Positions 46,302 through 57,530 are shown, numbered from the stretch's first letter. The stretch is 64,000 nucleotides of DNA from Sabethes cyaneus (GCF_943734655.1 NC_071354.1:72855338-72919337), one strand, 5' to 3'. Translations and numbers: made by a program. The notes: generated by a model from the sequence alone, not told the origin.

Positions 46302-46337
46302 CTTGATAAAGACTACAAAATATAGTCGAAACGTCGG
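46302..46337 (+). other. Hammerhead-like core motif (degenerate)
   Basis: CTTGATAAAG, then a GACTA/TAGTC stem with a short loop, then GAAACGTC. The order resembles the small hammerhead ribozymes of Penelope-like and related elements (CTGANGA, stem, GAAAC). The first core is degenerate (TTGATAA), so activity is unlikely. It may mark the relic of such an element. Confidence 0.3.
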
Positions 46338-46522
46338 AGAAAGTACAAAATCTGTTCTGATTTATTAAGACTGACAGCCGATAAAAATAAAATACATATA
46401 ATACATATTATGAAAAATCAACTAACATAGAAAGACGCTTTACACTCCTTCCGTAGACAGTACGGGTTGGGGTTACTAGAACTGAAAATTGATTTTTGAC
46501 TTTTGAATTCATATTTTCGCAT

Positions 46523-46754
<232 letters not shown>

Positions 46755-47129
46755 GCACTTTGCAGCAAAATTTTTCGTAGTCAATTATTTAATAAAACGA
46801 ATTATCGGTTCCGTCCGATCCGATATCCGGGAATCCGATAAAAGGGTATTTGTTTACAGCACCTGTTTCTTTGTAGTTTTGGCCAAATAAAGATCATGTT
46901 ACCCTAATTTTGTGACGTCCGCTGAGCAAATTAGGGTTAAATGACTAATTTTGTCGCTATCAAAGACCATGTCAACGGAATTCACATGAAGGTAGCGTTC
47001 ATGTCGTGGAGGAAGATGGCCTTTATTCCAGCAGGTTCCAGAGATATTAATCAAAACGTCTCATTACTGCTAGAAAAGTAGGGTAAAGCCCCCTTCGTTT
47101 GGCCGAAACTGCTAAAAACCCAGTGGCAT

Positions 47130-47815
47130 TTTGAGATATTGCAATAAAAGACATTTTAGCAAAAAAAACCCCAACTGTGGAGTGGTTTGTCCGATTTACA
47201 AAAAGGATGATCAGCTCGACTGCTGCAACTATTGCGGCAAAATGCTGGTAAAGGTTCTCTCCCTGTTACGATCAAGTTACGCCAGCTGTCACCGAAAGCA
47301 CAGGGTTTCGTAGGGAATTATCAGGCGGGTGTATAGAAGGTTCGCGAATCTACGAACCAAATTTACACCATCCGAAAGAAATGTGAAAATGTGGAGAGTA
47401 CAAGGTGCCAACACATCACATCTTTATTAACTTAAAAGCAGCACACGATACTGTCGTTCGAAACCGAGACTGACGGAAGCGTATGAATCACTAGCTACAG
47501 ACACTGCTTGGAGAGATTCCCTCCATATATCTGGCAAAAATCAGTAGGCGACGATGCGCCGGACATGTCGTAAGGATGCCGGGCAGCAATGCGACGAAAA
47601 CGGTACTCTTCAGCAACCCTACCGGAACCAGGACCAGGACGCGCGAGATGGCCTGACCAGGTCGAAAGTGATTTGCGACTTCTGCGACGCGGGGGAAATT
47701 TGCGACGAGTGACCCAAGATCGAGCTGAATGAAGACGACTGCTTGAAACAATACGAGACACTCATACCGTATGCTCCTGACGGCGACAAGAGGGAACTGA
47801 GAGTGGTGATGCGGC
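47130..47815 (+). mobile_element. RTE-type LINE fragments, degenerate
   Basis: 47150-47330 encodes GVVCPIYKKDDQLDCCNY and the region up to HRVS, then a frame change. 47410-47460 is like THHLFIDFKAAHDTV. From 47480 the C-terminal RRRMNHELQTLLGE-like end, GRRCAGHVVRMPGSN-like and RARWPDQVESDLRLL-like segments appear. A large internal deletion removes the catalytic core. Confidence 0.72.
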
Positions 47816-47839
47816 AGATCCCTAAACATCGTTCAAAAT

Positions 47840-49013
47840 TGAACTGGTGCAGCTAAGTAGCTCCGTTATATGTCGTTGGGCATTAAATTTTTATTCCAAT
47901 TTCTCTTTGCAGCGCTCCCAAATTATACCACTTAACTTGTGTCACTAAATAGTCTATACTAAAAACACTAATAATCCCTACTGCAAGAACTAATTAATCT
48001 TCTCTAAAAGAACTAATAATCTAATTCAAGAACTAACTCTTCATACTGAAAGAACTAATAATCTAATCTCTTAAACTTAATTGCAAGAACACTTCATACA
48101 AGAGAACTAATAATCTAACAACTCTCTGTCCGCGGTGTTGCCGCCGGTTTTATATCACTCTTAATCTTCTTTCTAAGAAGTACTAGAGCCTTCCTACTTA
48201 GAGAATGCCTACCAGCTATTGAGAAAAGAGAGAGTAGAGCGAGACTTATGTTAATTGAGAGAGTTTTACGTTGCGCGCGAACTCAGCATGTGGTAGCTCA
48301 TGAGAGTTGACCACAGTCGTGCGCCGAGCCGTAGCACAGAGGAGTATTTGGACCAAAAAGCTGACTAAAATGAAGAAAATTAAAACTGGTTCAATCCCCT
48401 CCAATTAAACCTCGCTGTCTCTCCAGATACCTATCACACAATGAAACGTTAATTTTGAAACCATTTGATTTGTTTACATCTTGCATAGGGCTGTTAAACT
48501 TCGAGTAAAAATGGGCCATATATTTTCGCTCATATAGGTAAGGATGTTGCCTTTCACATTTCTAAGGCTATATATATCCTATTGAACAGCTGTAAAAAAG
48601 CTTTTTAAACTCAAAGATTTTACAATTATTTTTTGATATAGAGTTTAGATTTCAATGAATGTAATGATGACAAGCGAGCAGTATTTATTATAGCAAAATA
48701 GCATAAATTTGTTGCTACTTCAAAGTGATATTTGTTTATGTTCTCACCATTTCTCATCACAATCTTTAATGCCATTTGATAGCTTAGAGTCTCAGGAAGA
48801 GGGTTGTGAGTGAAATTTTTGCAACTTTTTGCAATTTTTGTGACATAAAAACTTTTTACTAAATGATGAAATATTCAATTTCGCAGCATTTTTCTTATGA
48901 TAAATTATACTATCATGAAATTTCAAGCACTTGAAAGATAAATTTTATGTCATTGTGCTTGTTAGACACCAGAGGAATGCTCTATAAACTAATTGAACAA
49001 GAAATTTCAGGTA
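47840..49013. other. Repeat-bearing sequence without gene
   Basis: 47989-48120 contains five variants of AAGAACTAATAATCTAA. 48120-48320 is less AT-rich (CCGCGGTGTTGCCGCCGG, TTGCGCGCGAACTC) and could be part of an LTR or another element. Nothing coding. Confidence 0.35.
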
Positions 49014-49035
49014 TCTATACCTATAAAGAAGGATT

Positions 49036-49036
<1 letters not shown>

Positions 49037-49085
<49 letters not shown>
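49037..49085. repeat. (CTGT)n microsatellite in Helitron 5' part
   Basis: About twelve perfect CTGT units directly after the Helitron 5' terminus. Confidence 0.95.
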
Positions 49086-49139
49086 CTGTGTTCCTTATAG
49101 AATCAAAAACTACTGAACCAATCGGCGTGAAAATTAGCA

Positions 49140-50732
49140 TGTAGAGGTTTTTGGGGCCAGGAAAGGTTTTAGTGATGGTTAGAGACCCCTCCCCCCACTA
49201 AGAGGGGGGGCTCCCATACAAATGAAACACAAATTTCTGCATAACTCGAGAACTAATCAAGCAAATAGAACCAAATTTGGCATGTGGGTGTTTTCGGTGA
49301 CAAGAATTTATTCTAGGGTAATTTGAGACCCCTCCCCTCTTTATAAGGGGAATTATAACTCCTCTCCCCTTTAAGAGGGGGGGTTTCCATACAAATTTCC
49401 TCATAACTCGAGAACTAATCAAGCAAATGGAACCAAATTTGGCATGTGAAAGTTTTCGAGGGCAAGAAAATTTTCTATGTTGAATTAGGACCCCTCCTCA
49501 CTTTAAGAGGGGGGGCTCCTGTACAAATGAAATACAAATTTCCTCATAACTCGAGAACTAATCAAGCAAATGGAACCAAATTTGGCATGTGTGTGTTTTT
49601 GGAGACAAAATTTTTTTCTATGATGAATTGGGACCCCTCCCCACTTTAAGTGGGGGGGGGGGCTCCTATACAAACGAAATACAAATTTCCTTATAACTCG
49701 AGAGCTAATCCAGCAAATGGAACCAAATTTGGCATGTAGGTGTTTTTGGAGGCAAGAATTTTTTCTATGATGAATAAGAACCTCTCCCCACTTTAGGAGG
49801 GGGGGCTCCTATACAAATGAAATACAAATTTCCTCATAACTCGAGAACTAATCAAGCAAATAGAACCAAATTTGGCATGTGGGTGTTTTCGGTGACAAGA
49901 ATTTATTCTATGGTAAATTGAGACCTCTCCCTCTTTATAAGGGGAATTGTAACTCCTCTCTCCTTTAAGAGGGGGGGCTTCCATACAAATTTCCTCATAA
50001 CTCGTGAACTAATCAAGCAAATGGAACCAAATTTGGCATGTGAAGGTTTTCGAGAGCAAGAAAATTTTCTATGGTGAATTAGGACCCCTCCCCACTTGAA
50101 AAGGAGGGGCTCCTGTACAAATGAAATACAAATTTCCTCATAACTCGAGAACTAATCAAGCGAATTGAACCAAATTTGGCATATGTGTGTTTTTGGAGAC
50201 AATTTTTTTTTCAATGATGAATTGGGACCCCTCACCACTTTAGGAGGGGGGGGTCCTATACAAACGAAATACAAATTTCCTCATAACTCGAGAACTAATC
50301 CAGCAAATGGAACCAAATTTGGCGTGTAGGTGTTTTTGGAGGCAAGAATTTTTTCTGTGATGAATTAGGACCTCTTCCCACATTAGGAGGGGGGGCTCCA
50401 ATACAAATGAAATACAAATTTCCCCATAACTCGAGAACTAATCAAGCAAATAGAACCAAATTCGGCATGTGGAGGTTTTTGGAGACAAAAATATTTTCTA
50501 CGGTGAATTAGGATCCTTCCACACTTCAAGAGTGGGGGCTTCTACACAAATGAAATACAAATTTCCTCATAATTCGAGAACTAATCAAGCAAATGGAACC
50601 ATATTTGGCATGTGGGTGTTTTTGGAGGCAACCATTTTTCCCATTATGAATTAGGACTTCTTACCTTTTTAGGAGGGGGGGGGGGCTCCCATTCAAACGA
50701 AATACAAATTTGCTCATAACTTTAGAACTAAT
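49140..50732. repeat. ~145-160-bp tandem array inside the Helitron, first part
   Basis: About eleven units marked by ACTCGAGAACTAATCAAGCA and GGAACCAAATTTGGCATGT. The GGCATGT marker occurs near 49279, 49441, 49584, 49731, 49874, 50034, 50179, 50331, 50464 and 50607. The ~160-base units carry an extra TTATAAGGGGAATT insert and recur every four units, so blocks starting at 49279 and 49874 form a ~590-base higher-order repeat. Each unit contains a GGGGG-rich/CCCCTCCCC hairpin-like segment. Confidence 0.88.
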
Positions 50733-50929
50733 TGTTAAATATATATCTTGATTAATATCGGTTAACGAAGGTGAGGTGATATTTATATAAAATTAGTAAA
50801 AGTAAACTGTACTTGTTGCTGGTACAAAATGAAGTGACACGTTTAATCAGTCCTTTTAGATACATGCGTTCAGAGAGTGCAAACTCTCAATTTTCGCTTG
50901 CTCTCTTCATCGAGCTTAGGGATGCTACA
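50733..50929 (-). repeat. 3' LTR of the gypsy element
   Basis: 197 bases, identical by eye to the other LTR. Contains AT-rich TATATAAA-like sequence. Confidence 0.95.
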
Positions 50930-50947
50930 ACTCCTTTCCCCTTAAAG
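50930..50947 (-). promoter_or_regulatory. Polypurine tract of the gypsy element
   Basis: On the minus strand CTTTAAGGGGAAAGGAGT abuts the 3' LTR. It would prime plus-strand DNA synthesis. Confidence 0.75.
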
Positions 50948-51079
50948 TTTATCATTTCATTTTACACGAAAGCAAAAACTAATATAAGGTATACAAATCT
51001 TTCCTATGTAATTAATTTACTAAATGAAACGCATTAAACCTTCATTAATCACAAAATCTATATAAAATCGAAAAAATGT

Positions 51080-54000
51080 TCAATAATAGAGATATTCATC
51101 CTTTCTTGTACTCGTTGATATCCTTTCCGAACGCCTTAGTTTTGTAGGCTTTGGAATTTGTTTCCGGTTCATTTTATTTCCCTGTTTCGATGGTGAACTC
51201 CGATGCTCACCAGAATACTTTTCTGGTTCACTATCTATACTCGATGACGAAAGTGGCTCCGATACATGCTTATCGGAAGCATAACACTCCTTATCCTTCT
51301 CCTCTTCGAAAATGGCTGAATCAGCCACAAAACCATAAAAATCGCTGTCATTGTTAAATGACCGTTCCAAACGCTCCAAAGTTCGCATTTTTTTATTTCT
51401 GTTATTATCAAATGACTGTTCTGACTGCTCCGAAACCCGCTTTCTCTTATTGCTGTTATGTTGCTGACTGACGTTTGAACTGTTATGTTGTTGCAAAGCT
51501 GTTGAACTCTCTCCACGGAAAACCAAAGGTCGGTGAGTTTTCCGGCGAGAGTCAGACAAAAACTTCAACTGGCGCTTATGCGCCGAAATTACCCGACCAC
51601 CGAGCGATATCTGAAAAATATTCGTAGAAATTTGTTTTAAAAATTTTGCAGGTAGATATCTCCTTATATCTGTTTTATTATAGTTTCTATAATAAACTAA
51701 GTCACCGCTTTTCAGTGGAACAGCTTTAAAATTGTTAGTGGTATCCAAATTTAGGATATCCTTATCATCATGCGGTTTTAGTTCAATGTTCCTAGCATTA
51801 TTTTTAGGGTTTATTAAATCTAAAAGTGTCTTTGGCTTGTAAGAGAGTAATTTTTCAGAGGGAAATGTGCCCTCATCGTTCAAACATATATTTCTGTAAT
51901 TAAAAAGAAAAATAGAGATTTGTTCATCGGTATCCTTATCTCTAATTCCTGGATCCAGCAAAAATTTCTTGAAAACCTCTTTTACTAACCGAACCATTCT
52001 TTCTGCCTGTCCATTGCTCTCCGGATGGTAAGGTGGGCTTTTCAAGACTTTAATGCCTTGTTTTTGAAAAAACGTAACAAAAGAATCCGAATTAAAAGGC
52101 GGTCCACCATCGGTAACTAAAACATCCGGCAGACCAAATCTGGCAAAAACTCCTAGGAAAACTTTAATTACTTTCCTGCAATCCGTTCCCCAACGCATAT
52201 ACTCCAGCTCAATCCATTTGCTGAAACTGTCTACTATGACTAAAAAGATTTTTCTATCAAAATAGAAGAAATCTGCGTGTACTCTGCCGAATGGTCTACT
52301 AGCAGTAGCCCATTTTGAATATGATGATCTCTTAGCAATAGCTGTTGTCTCGTTGCATATCCTGCATCGCATTACATACTCCTCAATATCTCTGTTCATT
52401 CCAAACCAGTAGACCGTCCTGCGTGCTAACTGTTTTATTTTATTGACACCAGAGTGATTGCCATGAAGCATCTTTAACACCTGATCCTTCATTACTTCTG
52501 GAATTATAACACGATCTTTGAACAGGATACATCCATCGACCTCCTCTAATTCTTGGTAATGCGAGTATACATTTAAAAAACGTCTATTCAATCTCACAGG
52601 CCAACCCTTATCTAAATATTCCATGATTTTTTTCAAAAAATTGTCCTGTTTAGTTTCCTGCGCTATTTGTTTATAATTTATAGGAAATTGGCTTGTGAAA
52701 TTGAGATTTTTTATTATGTCCAAATCTAAGTCTTTTGGAACACACTGATTTAGGGGAAATCTAGAGCAAAAATCCGCATTGGCTAATTTACTTGATGGTC
52801 TATAAATTATTTCATAATCGTATACAGAGAGTTCCATCACGTATCTCTGTAATCTGGTTACTGAAAGTGGAATTTTCCCTGCCTTGCCAAAAATTCCTAT
52901 GAGCGGTTTGTGATCAGTGTAGATTGAAAACTTCATCCCATATAGAAACTTGTGAAACTTTTTTACCGTTGTCACAACTGCCAAAGCTTCCAAGTGGAGA
53001 ATCGGATACTTCTTCTGTGCCTCGTTGAGTGAATATGAGGTGAAACTAATTGGCCTTTCTTCTCCCTCTATCACATGAGCAATTACTCCACCCAGTCCAT
53101 AATTACAGGCATCCGTAATAACTACAATCGGTTTCATTGGATCGAAATACTCCAATAAATTTGGCTTTAACAACAGTTGTTTACAACTGTCAAAAGCTTT
53201 TTCGCACTCGTCAGTCCAGATGAATTTAACGTTTTTCTTTAAAAGACCATAAAGACAATGTATTCGGGAAGATAAATTTGAGATAAACTTCGAATAATAT
53301 GTGACCAAACCTAAAAATGCCTTAAGCTCAGTAACACTCCGTGGAGCCTTCGCTTCACGGATAGTTTTCACCTTCTCAGGACATGGTAGCAGACCCTGAT
53401 CCGTTAGGACATGGCCCAAATAAGGTAACTGGTTCACAAAAAATTTACATTTTTTGAAGTTGACTTTAATATTAGCTTTAGCTAACCTTTCTAAGACCAA
53501 ATAAAGTCTACTTGCACAATCATTAAAGTCTTTCCCTGAAATTAAAACATCATCTAGGTAACATTTTACATTTTCTAAACCCTGAAGTATTTGATCCATT
53601 ATTTTCTGAAAAATCGATGCGCTAGATGTTGCACCTTGAGGCAACCTGTTGTAAATGTAAAGACCTTTTATAGTATTTATCACCATGAATTTTCGTGAAC
53701 GTTGTGATAATAAAACTTGTGTGTAAGCACCTGCCAAATCCAGCGAACAAAAAACTTTTGATCCGGCTAACGCCGCGAAAATGTCTTGGGCTAATGGTAA
53801 AGGATACGTATTCGAAATTATCATCTTGTTGATAGAGACTTTACAGTCTATTACTAGACGAAGCTCTTGATCCCTCTTTACCACAACCACTACAGGTGAG
53901 GCCCACTCGCTGGCTTCTATAGGGGTTATAATTCCATTTTTTTCCAAAATATCCAAATAATCCAACACTTTTTGCCTAAGACGTAAAGGGACTTCATATG

Positions 54001-55084
54001 CTTTTCTAAATATTGGACGATCATGTTTTAAAACTAAATCCCCCTCAAAACCTATAATCGGATTTGAAAAATCTTTGTCAAAAACATTGGGAAACTTACG
54101 TTTAATATCGCTGACAACTTGCTCTTCCTTGACTGCGTTGATTCTCTCCAGAGACTGAATTGGTTGAGCAAAAGTGTTCCTCCATCCAGAATAGTAGATG
54201 TCCAACCAACTTCTACCCATTAAAGGGACAAAATTTAAATCGCATTTTAAAATCACAAGACTCAAGCTTTTGATTATTCCTCCTAATTGTACCGAAACAT
54301 CCGATTTACCTACTACCTTTAATTTTTTTCCATCAATAACAGCCAGTTTTTTATAACATGGCTTGATTTCGTGTTTTCTAAAATTTCGTAAAAATAATTC
54401 TTCCGATATCACTGATTCCGCCGAACCACAATCTATTTCCATTGTTAAACGCTTATTCTCTATGAGCACCTCAACATAACAAGGCTCATTTATTTTATTG
54501 ATTGCTGAAATCATTAAACAAGGTATATCGTCGTCATCAGTGTCAGAATTCAAATCAGTTTTCAATCTTTTAAATAACGAAGAAACTCCGGAGGAGGCTG
54601 GTTTAGGAGAATCTAAAAACTTTACACTAGGTTTGTTTTTGTGGTGGTTCTTTTCTTTAAAACGATAGCAAAATTTCCTAGTGTGGCCTTTCTTTTTGCA
54701 AAAGGAGCATAAATATAAAGGTTTATCTTCGCTATTCCTTTTATACGCAAATCTACCTCTACTTCCGCTTCTGTAAAATGAACGATTTCGATCTATGCTA
54801 CGACTTCCACTACGATATCGGCGGTGAGCACGATCAGGTCTACGACCCAACCGCGCTACCACTCCCATGTGCCGTTCGTCGTCACTGTTCAATAATCTTG
54901 ACCTTGCACTGGCCAACTCTTGGTTTAAAATGTATCTTTCTGCTTTAGAAGCCGTTAGGTCTTCTTCGTCAAATAAACGTTTTTGAAGCGTTTTATCAAA
55001 AACACCGATTACCAAAACATCTCGAATCGCACGTTCCTTAAAATTTCCGAAATCACATTTTTCAGCTAAAACCTTGACAGCCAA
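51080..55084 (-). CDS. Gypsy gag (C-terminal part)-pol polyprotein
   Basis: 1334 codons from the first ATG after the in-frame TGA. Visible in order: an arginine-rich segment with RSGSRS repeats (residues 80-115); a CCHC zinc knuckle, C126-x2-C129-x4-H134-x4-C139, typical of nucleocapsid; an aspartic protease with DCG (218-220) in place of the usual DTG/DSG; reverse transcriptase (about 350-540) with the first catalytic Asp in SLDL (D449) and YLDD (509-512); RNase H with TDA and YTDHKPL; integrase with an HHCC zinc finger (HGNHSG ... CRIC), catalytic D in VHADFFYFD, D in DGGPPFNS and E in NGQAERM; then a charged C-terminal tail. All catalytic residues seem present. Closest in style to the Mag/K02A2.6-like lineage (inference). 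Confidence 0.95.
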   Translation of the reverse strand: MAVKVLAEKCDFGNFKERAIRDVLVIGVFDKTLQKRLFDEEDLTASKAERYILNQELASARSRLLNSDDERHMGVVARLGRRPDRAHRRYRSGSRSIDRNRSFYRSGSRGRFAYKRNSEDKPLYLCSFCKKKGHTRKFCYRFKEKNHHKNKPSVKFLDSPKPASSGVSSLFKRLKTDLNSDTDDDDIPCLMISAINKINEPCYVEVLIENKRLTMEIDCGSAESVISEELFLRNFRKHEIKPCYKKLAVIDGKKLKVVGKSDVSVQLGGIIKSLSLVILKCDLNFVPLMGRSWLDIYYSGWRNTFAQPIQSLERINAVKEEQVVSDIKRKFPNVFDKDFSNPIIGFEGDLVLKHDRPIFRKAYEVPLRLRQKVLDYLDILEKNGIITPIEASEWASPVVVVVKRDQELRLVIDCKVSINKMIISNTYPLPLAQDIFAALAGSKVFCSLDLAGAYTQVLLSQRSRKFMVINTIKGLYIYNRLPQGATSSASIFQKIMDQILQGLENVKCYLDDVLISGKDFNDCASRLYLVLERLAKANIKVNFKKCKFFVNQLPYLGHVLTDQGLLPCPEKVKTIREAKAPRSVTELKAFLGLVTYYSKFISNLSSRIHCLYGLLKKNVKFIWTDECEKAFDSCKQLLLKPNLLEYFDPMKPIVVITDACNYGLGGVIAHVIEGEERPISFTSYSLNEAQKKYPILHLEALAVVTTVKKFHKFLYGMKFSIYTDHKPLIGIFGKAGKIPLSVTRLQRYVMELSVYDYEIIYRPSSKLANADFCSRFPLNQCVPKDLDLDIIKNLNFTSQFPINYKQIAQETKQDNFLKKIMEYLDKGWPVRLNRRFLNVYSHYQELEEVDGCILFKDRVIIPEVMKDQVLKMLHGNHSGVNKIKQLARRTVYWFGMNRDIEEYVMRCRICNETTAIAKRSSYSKWATASRPFGRVHADFFYFDRKIFLVIVDSFSKWIELEYMRWGTDCRKVIKVFLGVFARFGLPDVLVTDGGPPFNSDSFVTFFQKQGIKVLKSPPYHPESNGQAERMVRLVKEVFKKFLLDPGIRDKDTDEQISIFLFNYRNICLNDEGTFPSEKLLSYKPKTLLDLINPKNNARNIELKPHDDKDILNLDTTNNFKAVPLKSGDLVYYRNYNKTDIRRYLPAKFLKQISTNIFQISLGGRVISAHKRQLKFLSDSRRKTHRPLVFRGESSTALQQHNSSNVSQQHNSNKRKRVSEQSEQSFDNNRNKKMRTLERLERSFNNDSDFYGFVADSAIFEEEKDKECYASDKHVSEPLSSSSIDSEPEKYSGEHRSSPSKQGNKMNRKQIPKPTKLRRSERISTSTRKDEYLYY

Positions 55085-55126
55085 AACGAAATCTTCAGCT
55101 TTCTCATTTTGACCCTGTCGTCGAGT

Positions 55127-55405
55127 TCAAAATTTGAAGCTATTAATTACCTCTGAATCATTTTTATCATATCGCTTTGTCAATTCTTCCGTTATCTGCT
55201 TGTACGTTAAATCTTTAAAACTCTGACCTGGGAATAATTTTTTTAATTCCGAATAAACCTCTTGCCCGCACACAGCTAAAAAACTCGTTTTATGCTTCTC
55301 AGATGGTAAATTATTGTGGTCGAAAATCCATTCAAGTTGTTCAAGATATTGGGAGAATGGAATTGAGCCAGGCAAATAAGGCTCGGTAGTTGTTGTCAAC
55401 GACAT
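55127..55405 (-). CDS. Gypsy gag, N-terminal part ending at an in-frame TGA
   Basis: 92 codons starting MSLTTTTEPYLPGSI. Similar to retrotransposon gag N-termini (Q/YLEQLEWIFDHNN, then a TYKQITEELTKRYD-like stretch). It is in the same frame as the polyprotein at 51080-55084, which continues directly after the TGA at 55127-55129 with a conserved RRQGQNE-type segment. Either this single stop is a late mutation or it is read through; the sequence alone cannot decide. Confidence 0.85.
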   Translation of the reverse strand: MSLTTTTEPYLPGSIPFSQYLEQLEWIFDHNNLPSEKHKTSFLAVCGQEVYSELKKLFPGQSFKDLTYKQITEELTKRYDKNDSEVINSFKF

Positions 55406-56300
55406 TTCTTTAAAAAATAATTACGAATTACACAAAAATAATTTCAGCAAACCAAAGAAAAAATAAACAGTATAAATAAAACAGCTTACCACGTATCTAT
55501 ATATCCTCGGGGCAAATGGGTATGTAAACTTCTGTAAACGGCAGCCAGCAACACAAAATCGTCGAACAGCAACAGCAAAATCCTTCAACAGCAGCAAAAA
55601 TCCTTCAACAACAGCAGCAAAAATCCTCCACAGCAACAGTCGACTAAAAATCTTCCAAAAGTATCGATCTTCGATGTCCGTCCAAAAAAAATCCTCAGCA
55701 ATAAATCCAGAAATCAACAGCAGCAGCCAAATCCTCAATTTAATCGTGCACAGTACTCATGCACCTCCTGCAGCAGAACACTTTCCAAAAAAACAAAAAA
55801 TTGACTCGCTGATAGTCAAGCTGTGAGCATATAACAAAATGGTGTTCGAATGAATGCTGTCGCCCAGTGAATGTAAAAGCTTTTCAGCCGCCGTACAAAG
55901 ATATCCGGAACAAAAGAAAAACGCGTGCCACAAAAGACTGTATAGCACCGCTTTGCAAAATGGCGTATTTCTGGCGTTCCACGGCCTTTGTTCGCACTGA
56001 CGCTTCTTTGCTGATGACCAAATAAAATCACTAATGCGTTATAAAATTTGATGAGCTTTTGATTCTGGATAAAAATTAACCTTTTTCCGGTCTCAGAATC
56101 ACACTCGCAAAGACGTAATCGTCGCCTGATACGCACAATTTCTTCTTAGAAATAATTCGCAATGGCACAACGCAGATATCACAAAAATACTTTTGCTGGC
56201 CGCTTCAGCTTAATTCGCGAGTAAAAATAAGCCCGAAACTACACTCACGCAAGAAAATTGCACTAATTACTTAAATTACCGTTTTATTCTCGTCGCCAAT
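55406..56300 (-). other. Leader of the gypsy element
   Basis: About 0.9 kb between the 5' LTR and gag, with CAG/CAA-rich runs near 55560-55640 on the plus strand. No conserved ORF. Confidence 0.6.
56286..56298 (-). promoter_or_regulatory. Primer-binding-site candidate
   Basis: TGGCGACGAGAAT on the minus strand, two bases inside the 5' LTR. It starts with TGG, as expected for pairing to a tRNA CCA end. Confidence 0.65.
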
Positions 56301-56497
56301 TGTTAAATATATATCTTGATTAATATCGGTTAACGAAGGTGAGGTGATATTTATATAAAATTAGTAAAAGTAAACTGTACTTGTTGCTGGTACAAAATGA
56401 AGTGACACGTTTAATCAGTCCTTTTAGATACATGCGTTCAGAGAGTGCAAACTCTCAATTTTCGCTTGCTCTCTTCATCGAGCTTAGGGATGCTACA
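56301..56497 (-). repeat. 5' LTR of the gypsy element
   Basis: Identical by eye to the LTR at 50733-50929. The minus-strand start TGTAGC follows the CTAAT duplication. Confidence 0.95.
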
Positions 56498-56502
56498 CTA
56501 AT

Positions 56503-56800
56503 CAAGCAAATGGAACCAAATTTGGCATGTGAGAGTTTTAGATGGCAGAATTTTTTTCTGTGGTGTATTACGACCCCTTTCCCTTTTAAGAGGGTGGGCT
56601 CCCATACAAATGAAATACAAATTTCCTTATAATTTGAGTACTAATCAAGCAAATGGAACCAAATTTAGCATGTAGGAGATTTTTGAGTCTTGAATTTATT
56701 TTATGATAGTTAGAGACCTCTCACCCCTGTGGTAGGGGGATATGGACTCTCATACAAATAAAACAGAAATTTTTGCGAAACTCAAAAACTAATCCAACTC
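56503..56800. repeat. Tandem array inside the Helitron, remainder
   Basis: The last two units of the array (markers near 56524 and 56667) continue the unit split by the gypsy insertion, then fade into the Helitron 3' part. Confidence 0.85.
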
Positions 56801-57298
56801 GAGAAATTCGAGACTCTTCCATAAAACATTAATCAATAACAAGACCACAAAAACTATCTATAGTAACACTAGATCCTTCAGGACGAGCCGGTCGCGAGTG
56901 TTGCCGGTGACCCGCCGTCGGAAGCGCCGCCCACTGGGGGGCTTGCAAAACTCGAGATAGTGACAAAGATCATCCGAGATTCATGATTTATGTACAACAC
57001 AGGTTAATTTGTGGCAATACGAAGTTTGTCGGGTCAGCTAGTTACATATAAGAAAAACTCGCCAAATTTCAATTTATATCAAATTTGCGCATGCTTTGAT
57101 TCTCTTCATTACGCAATTTATTCGATAAGGGTGTTATCAGTTAAAAGGCCTGTTTTGTAAGAAAAATAAGTACATGCTGGATCTGGATTAGGTTTTCCTG
57201 TGATAATTCTTGAAGGTCGCTCATTGAAGGGATCCATAATGGACCGAGAGAAGCATGCATAGGAAAACGAAGGAAACTGTTTAAGATCGCACCCCTCT

Positions 57299-57530
57299 CT
57301 CTTACACACACACACATACATACATACACACACACAAACACACACACACACACACTCTTTCTCTCCCTCCCACTCTTACTCTCACTCCCGGTCTCGCTCT
57401 TTCTCTCTACTCTCTCACTCTAACTCTCTCACTCTTTCTCCCTCTCTAACTCTCTCTCTCTTTCTCCACACACCTCTCTCTCACCTCTCTCTCACTCAGA
57501 CTTTCAGACACTCAGACTCACACACTTTTT
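57299..57530. repeat. (CA)n and (CT)n microsatellite tract
   Basis: CACACA blocks up to 57354, then CTCTCT-rich sequence with ACTCTCACT variants to about 57530. It generates chance Val/Cys-rich ORFs on the minus strand. Confidence 0.95.

Larger units (their letters stand above)
50733..56497 (-). mobile_element. Ty3/gypsy LTR retrotransposon, complete, recent
   Basis: 5765 bases with 197-base LTRs that I read as identical, flanked by a 5-bp target duplication CTAAT (50728-50732 and 56498-56502). In element orientation the LTR starts TGTAGC and ends AACA. A primer-binding-like TGGCGACGAGAAT lies two bases inside the 5' LTR, and a polypurine tract AAGGGGAAAGGAG precedes the 3' LTR. It carries a single gag-pol reading frame interrupted by one TGA, and no env. 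It is inserted within the tandem array of the Helitron. Confidence 0.95.
49014..57041 (+). mobile_element. Non-autonomous Helitron with internal tandem array, split by a gypsy element
   Basis: The left end starts TCTATACCTATAAAGAAGGA after a host A (49013). The right end reads GTTTGTCGGGTCAGCTAG followed by host T (57042). TC...CTAG between A and T is the Helitron signature, and this left end, a (CTGT)n tract and the phrase 'ACTACTGAACC' recall known insect Helitrons. No Rep/helicase gene is present. Excluding the nested gypsy (50733-56497 plus the 5-bp duplication) the element is about 2.26 kb. The 3' hairpin expected near the CTAG end is weak. Confidence 0.7.

Noticed and set aside
49198..50654. 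Series of 60-75 codon ORFs
   Set aside because: All are translations of the Helitron tandem unit and recur with its period; no independent gene evidence.
49014..50732. CRISPR-like array
   Set aside because: Units are 145-160 bases of continuous similar sequence without unique spacers, in a eukaryotic transposon.
57118..57353. Cys/Val-rich minus-strand ORFs
   Set aside because: They are translations of a CA microsatellite.
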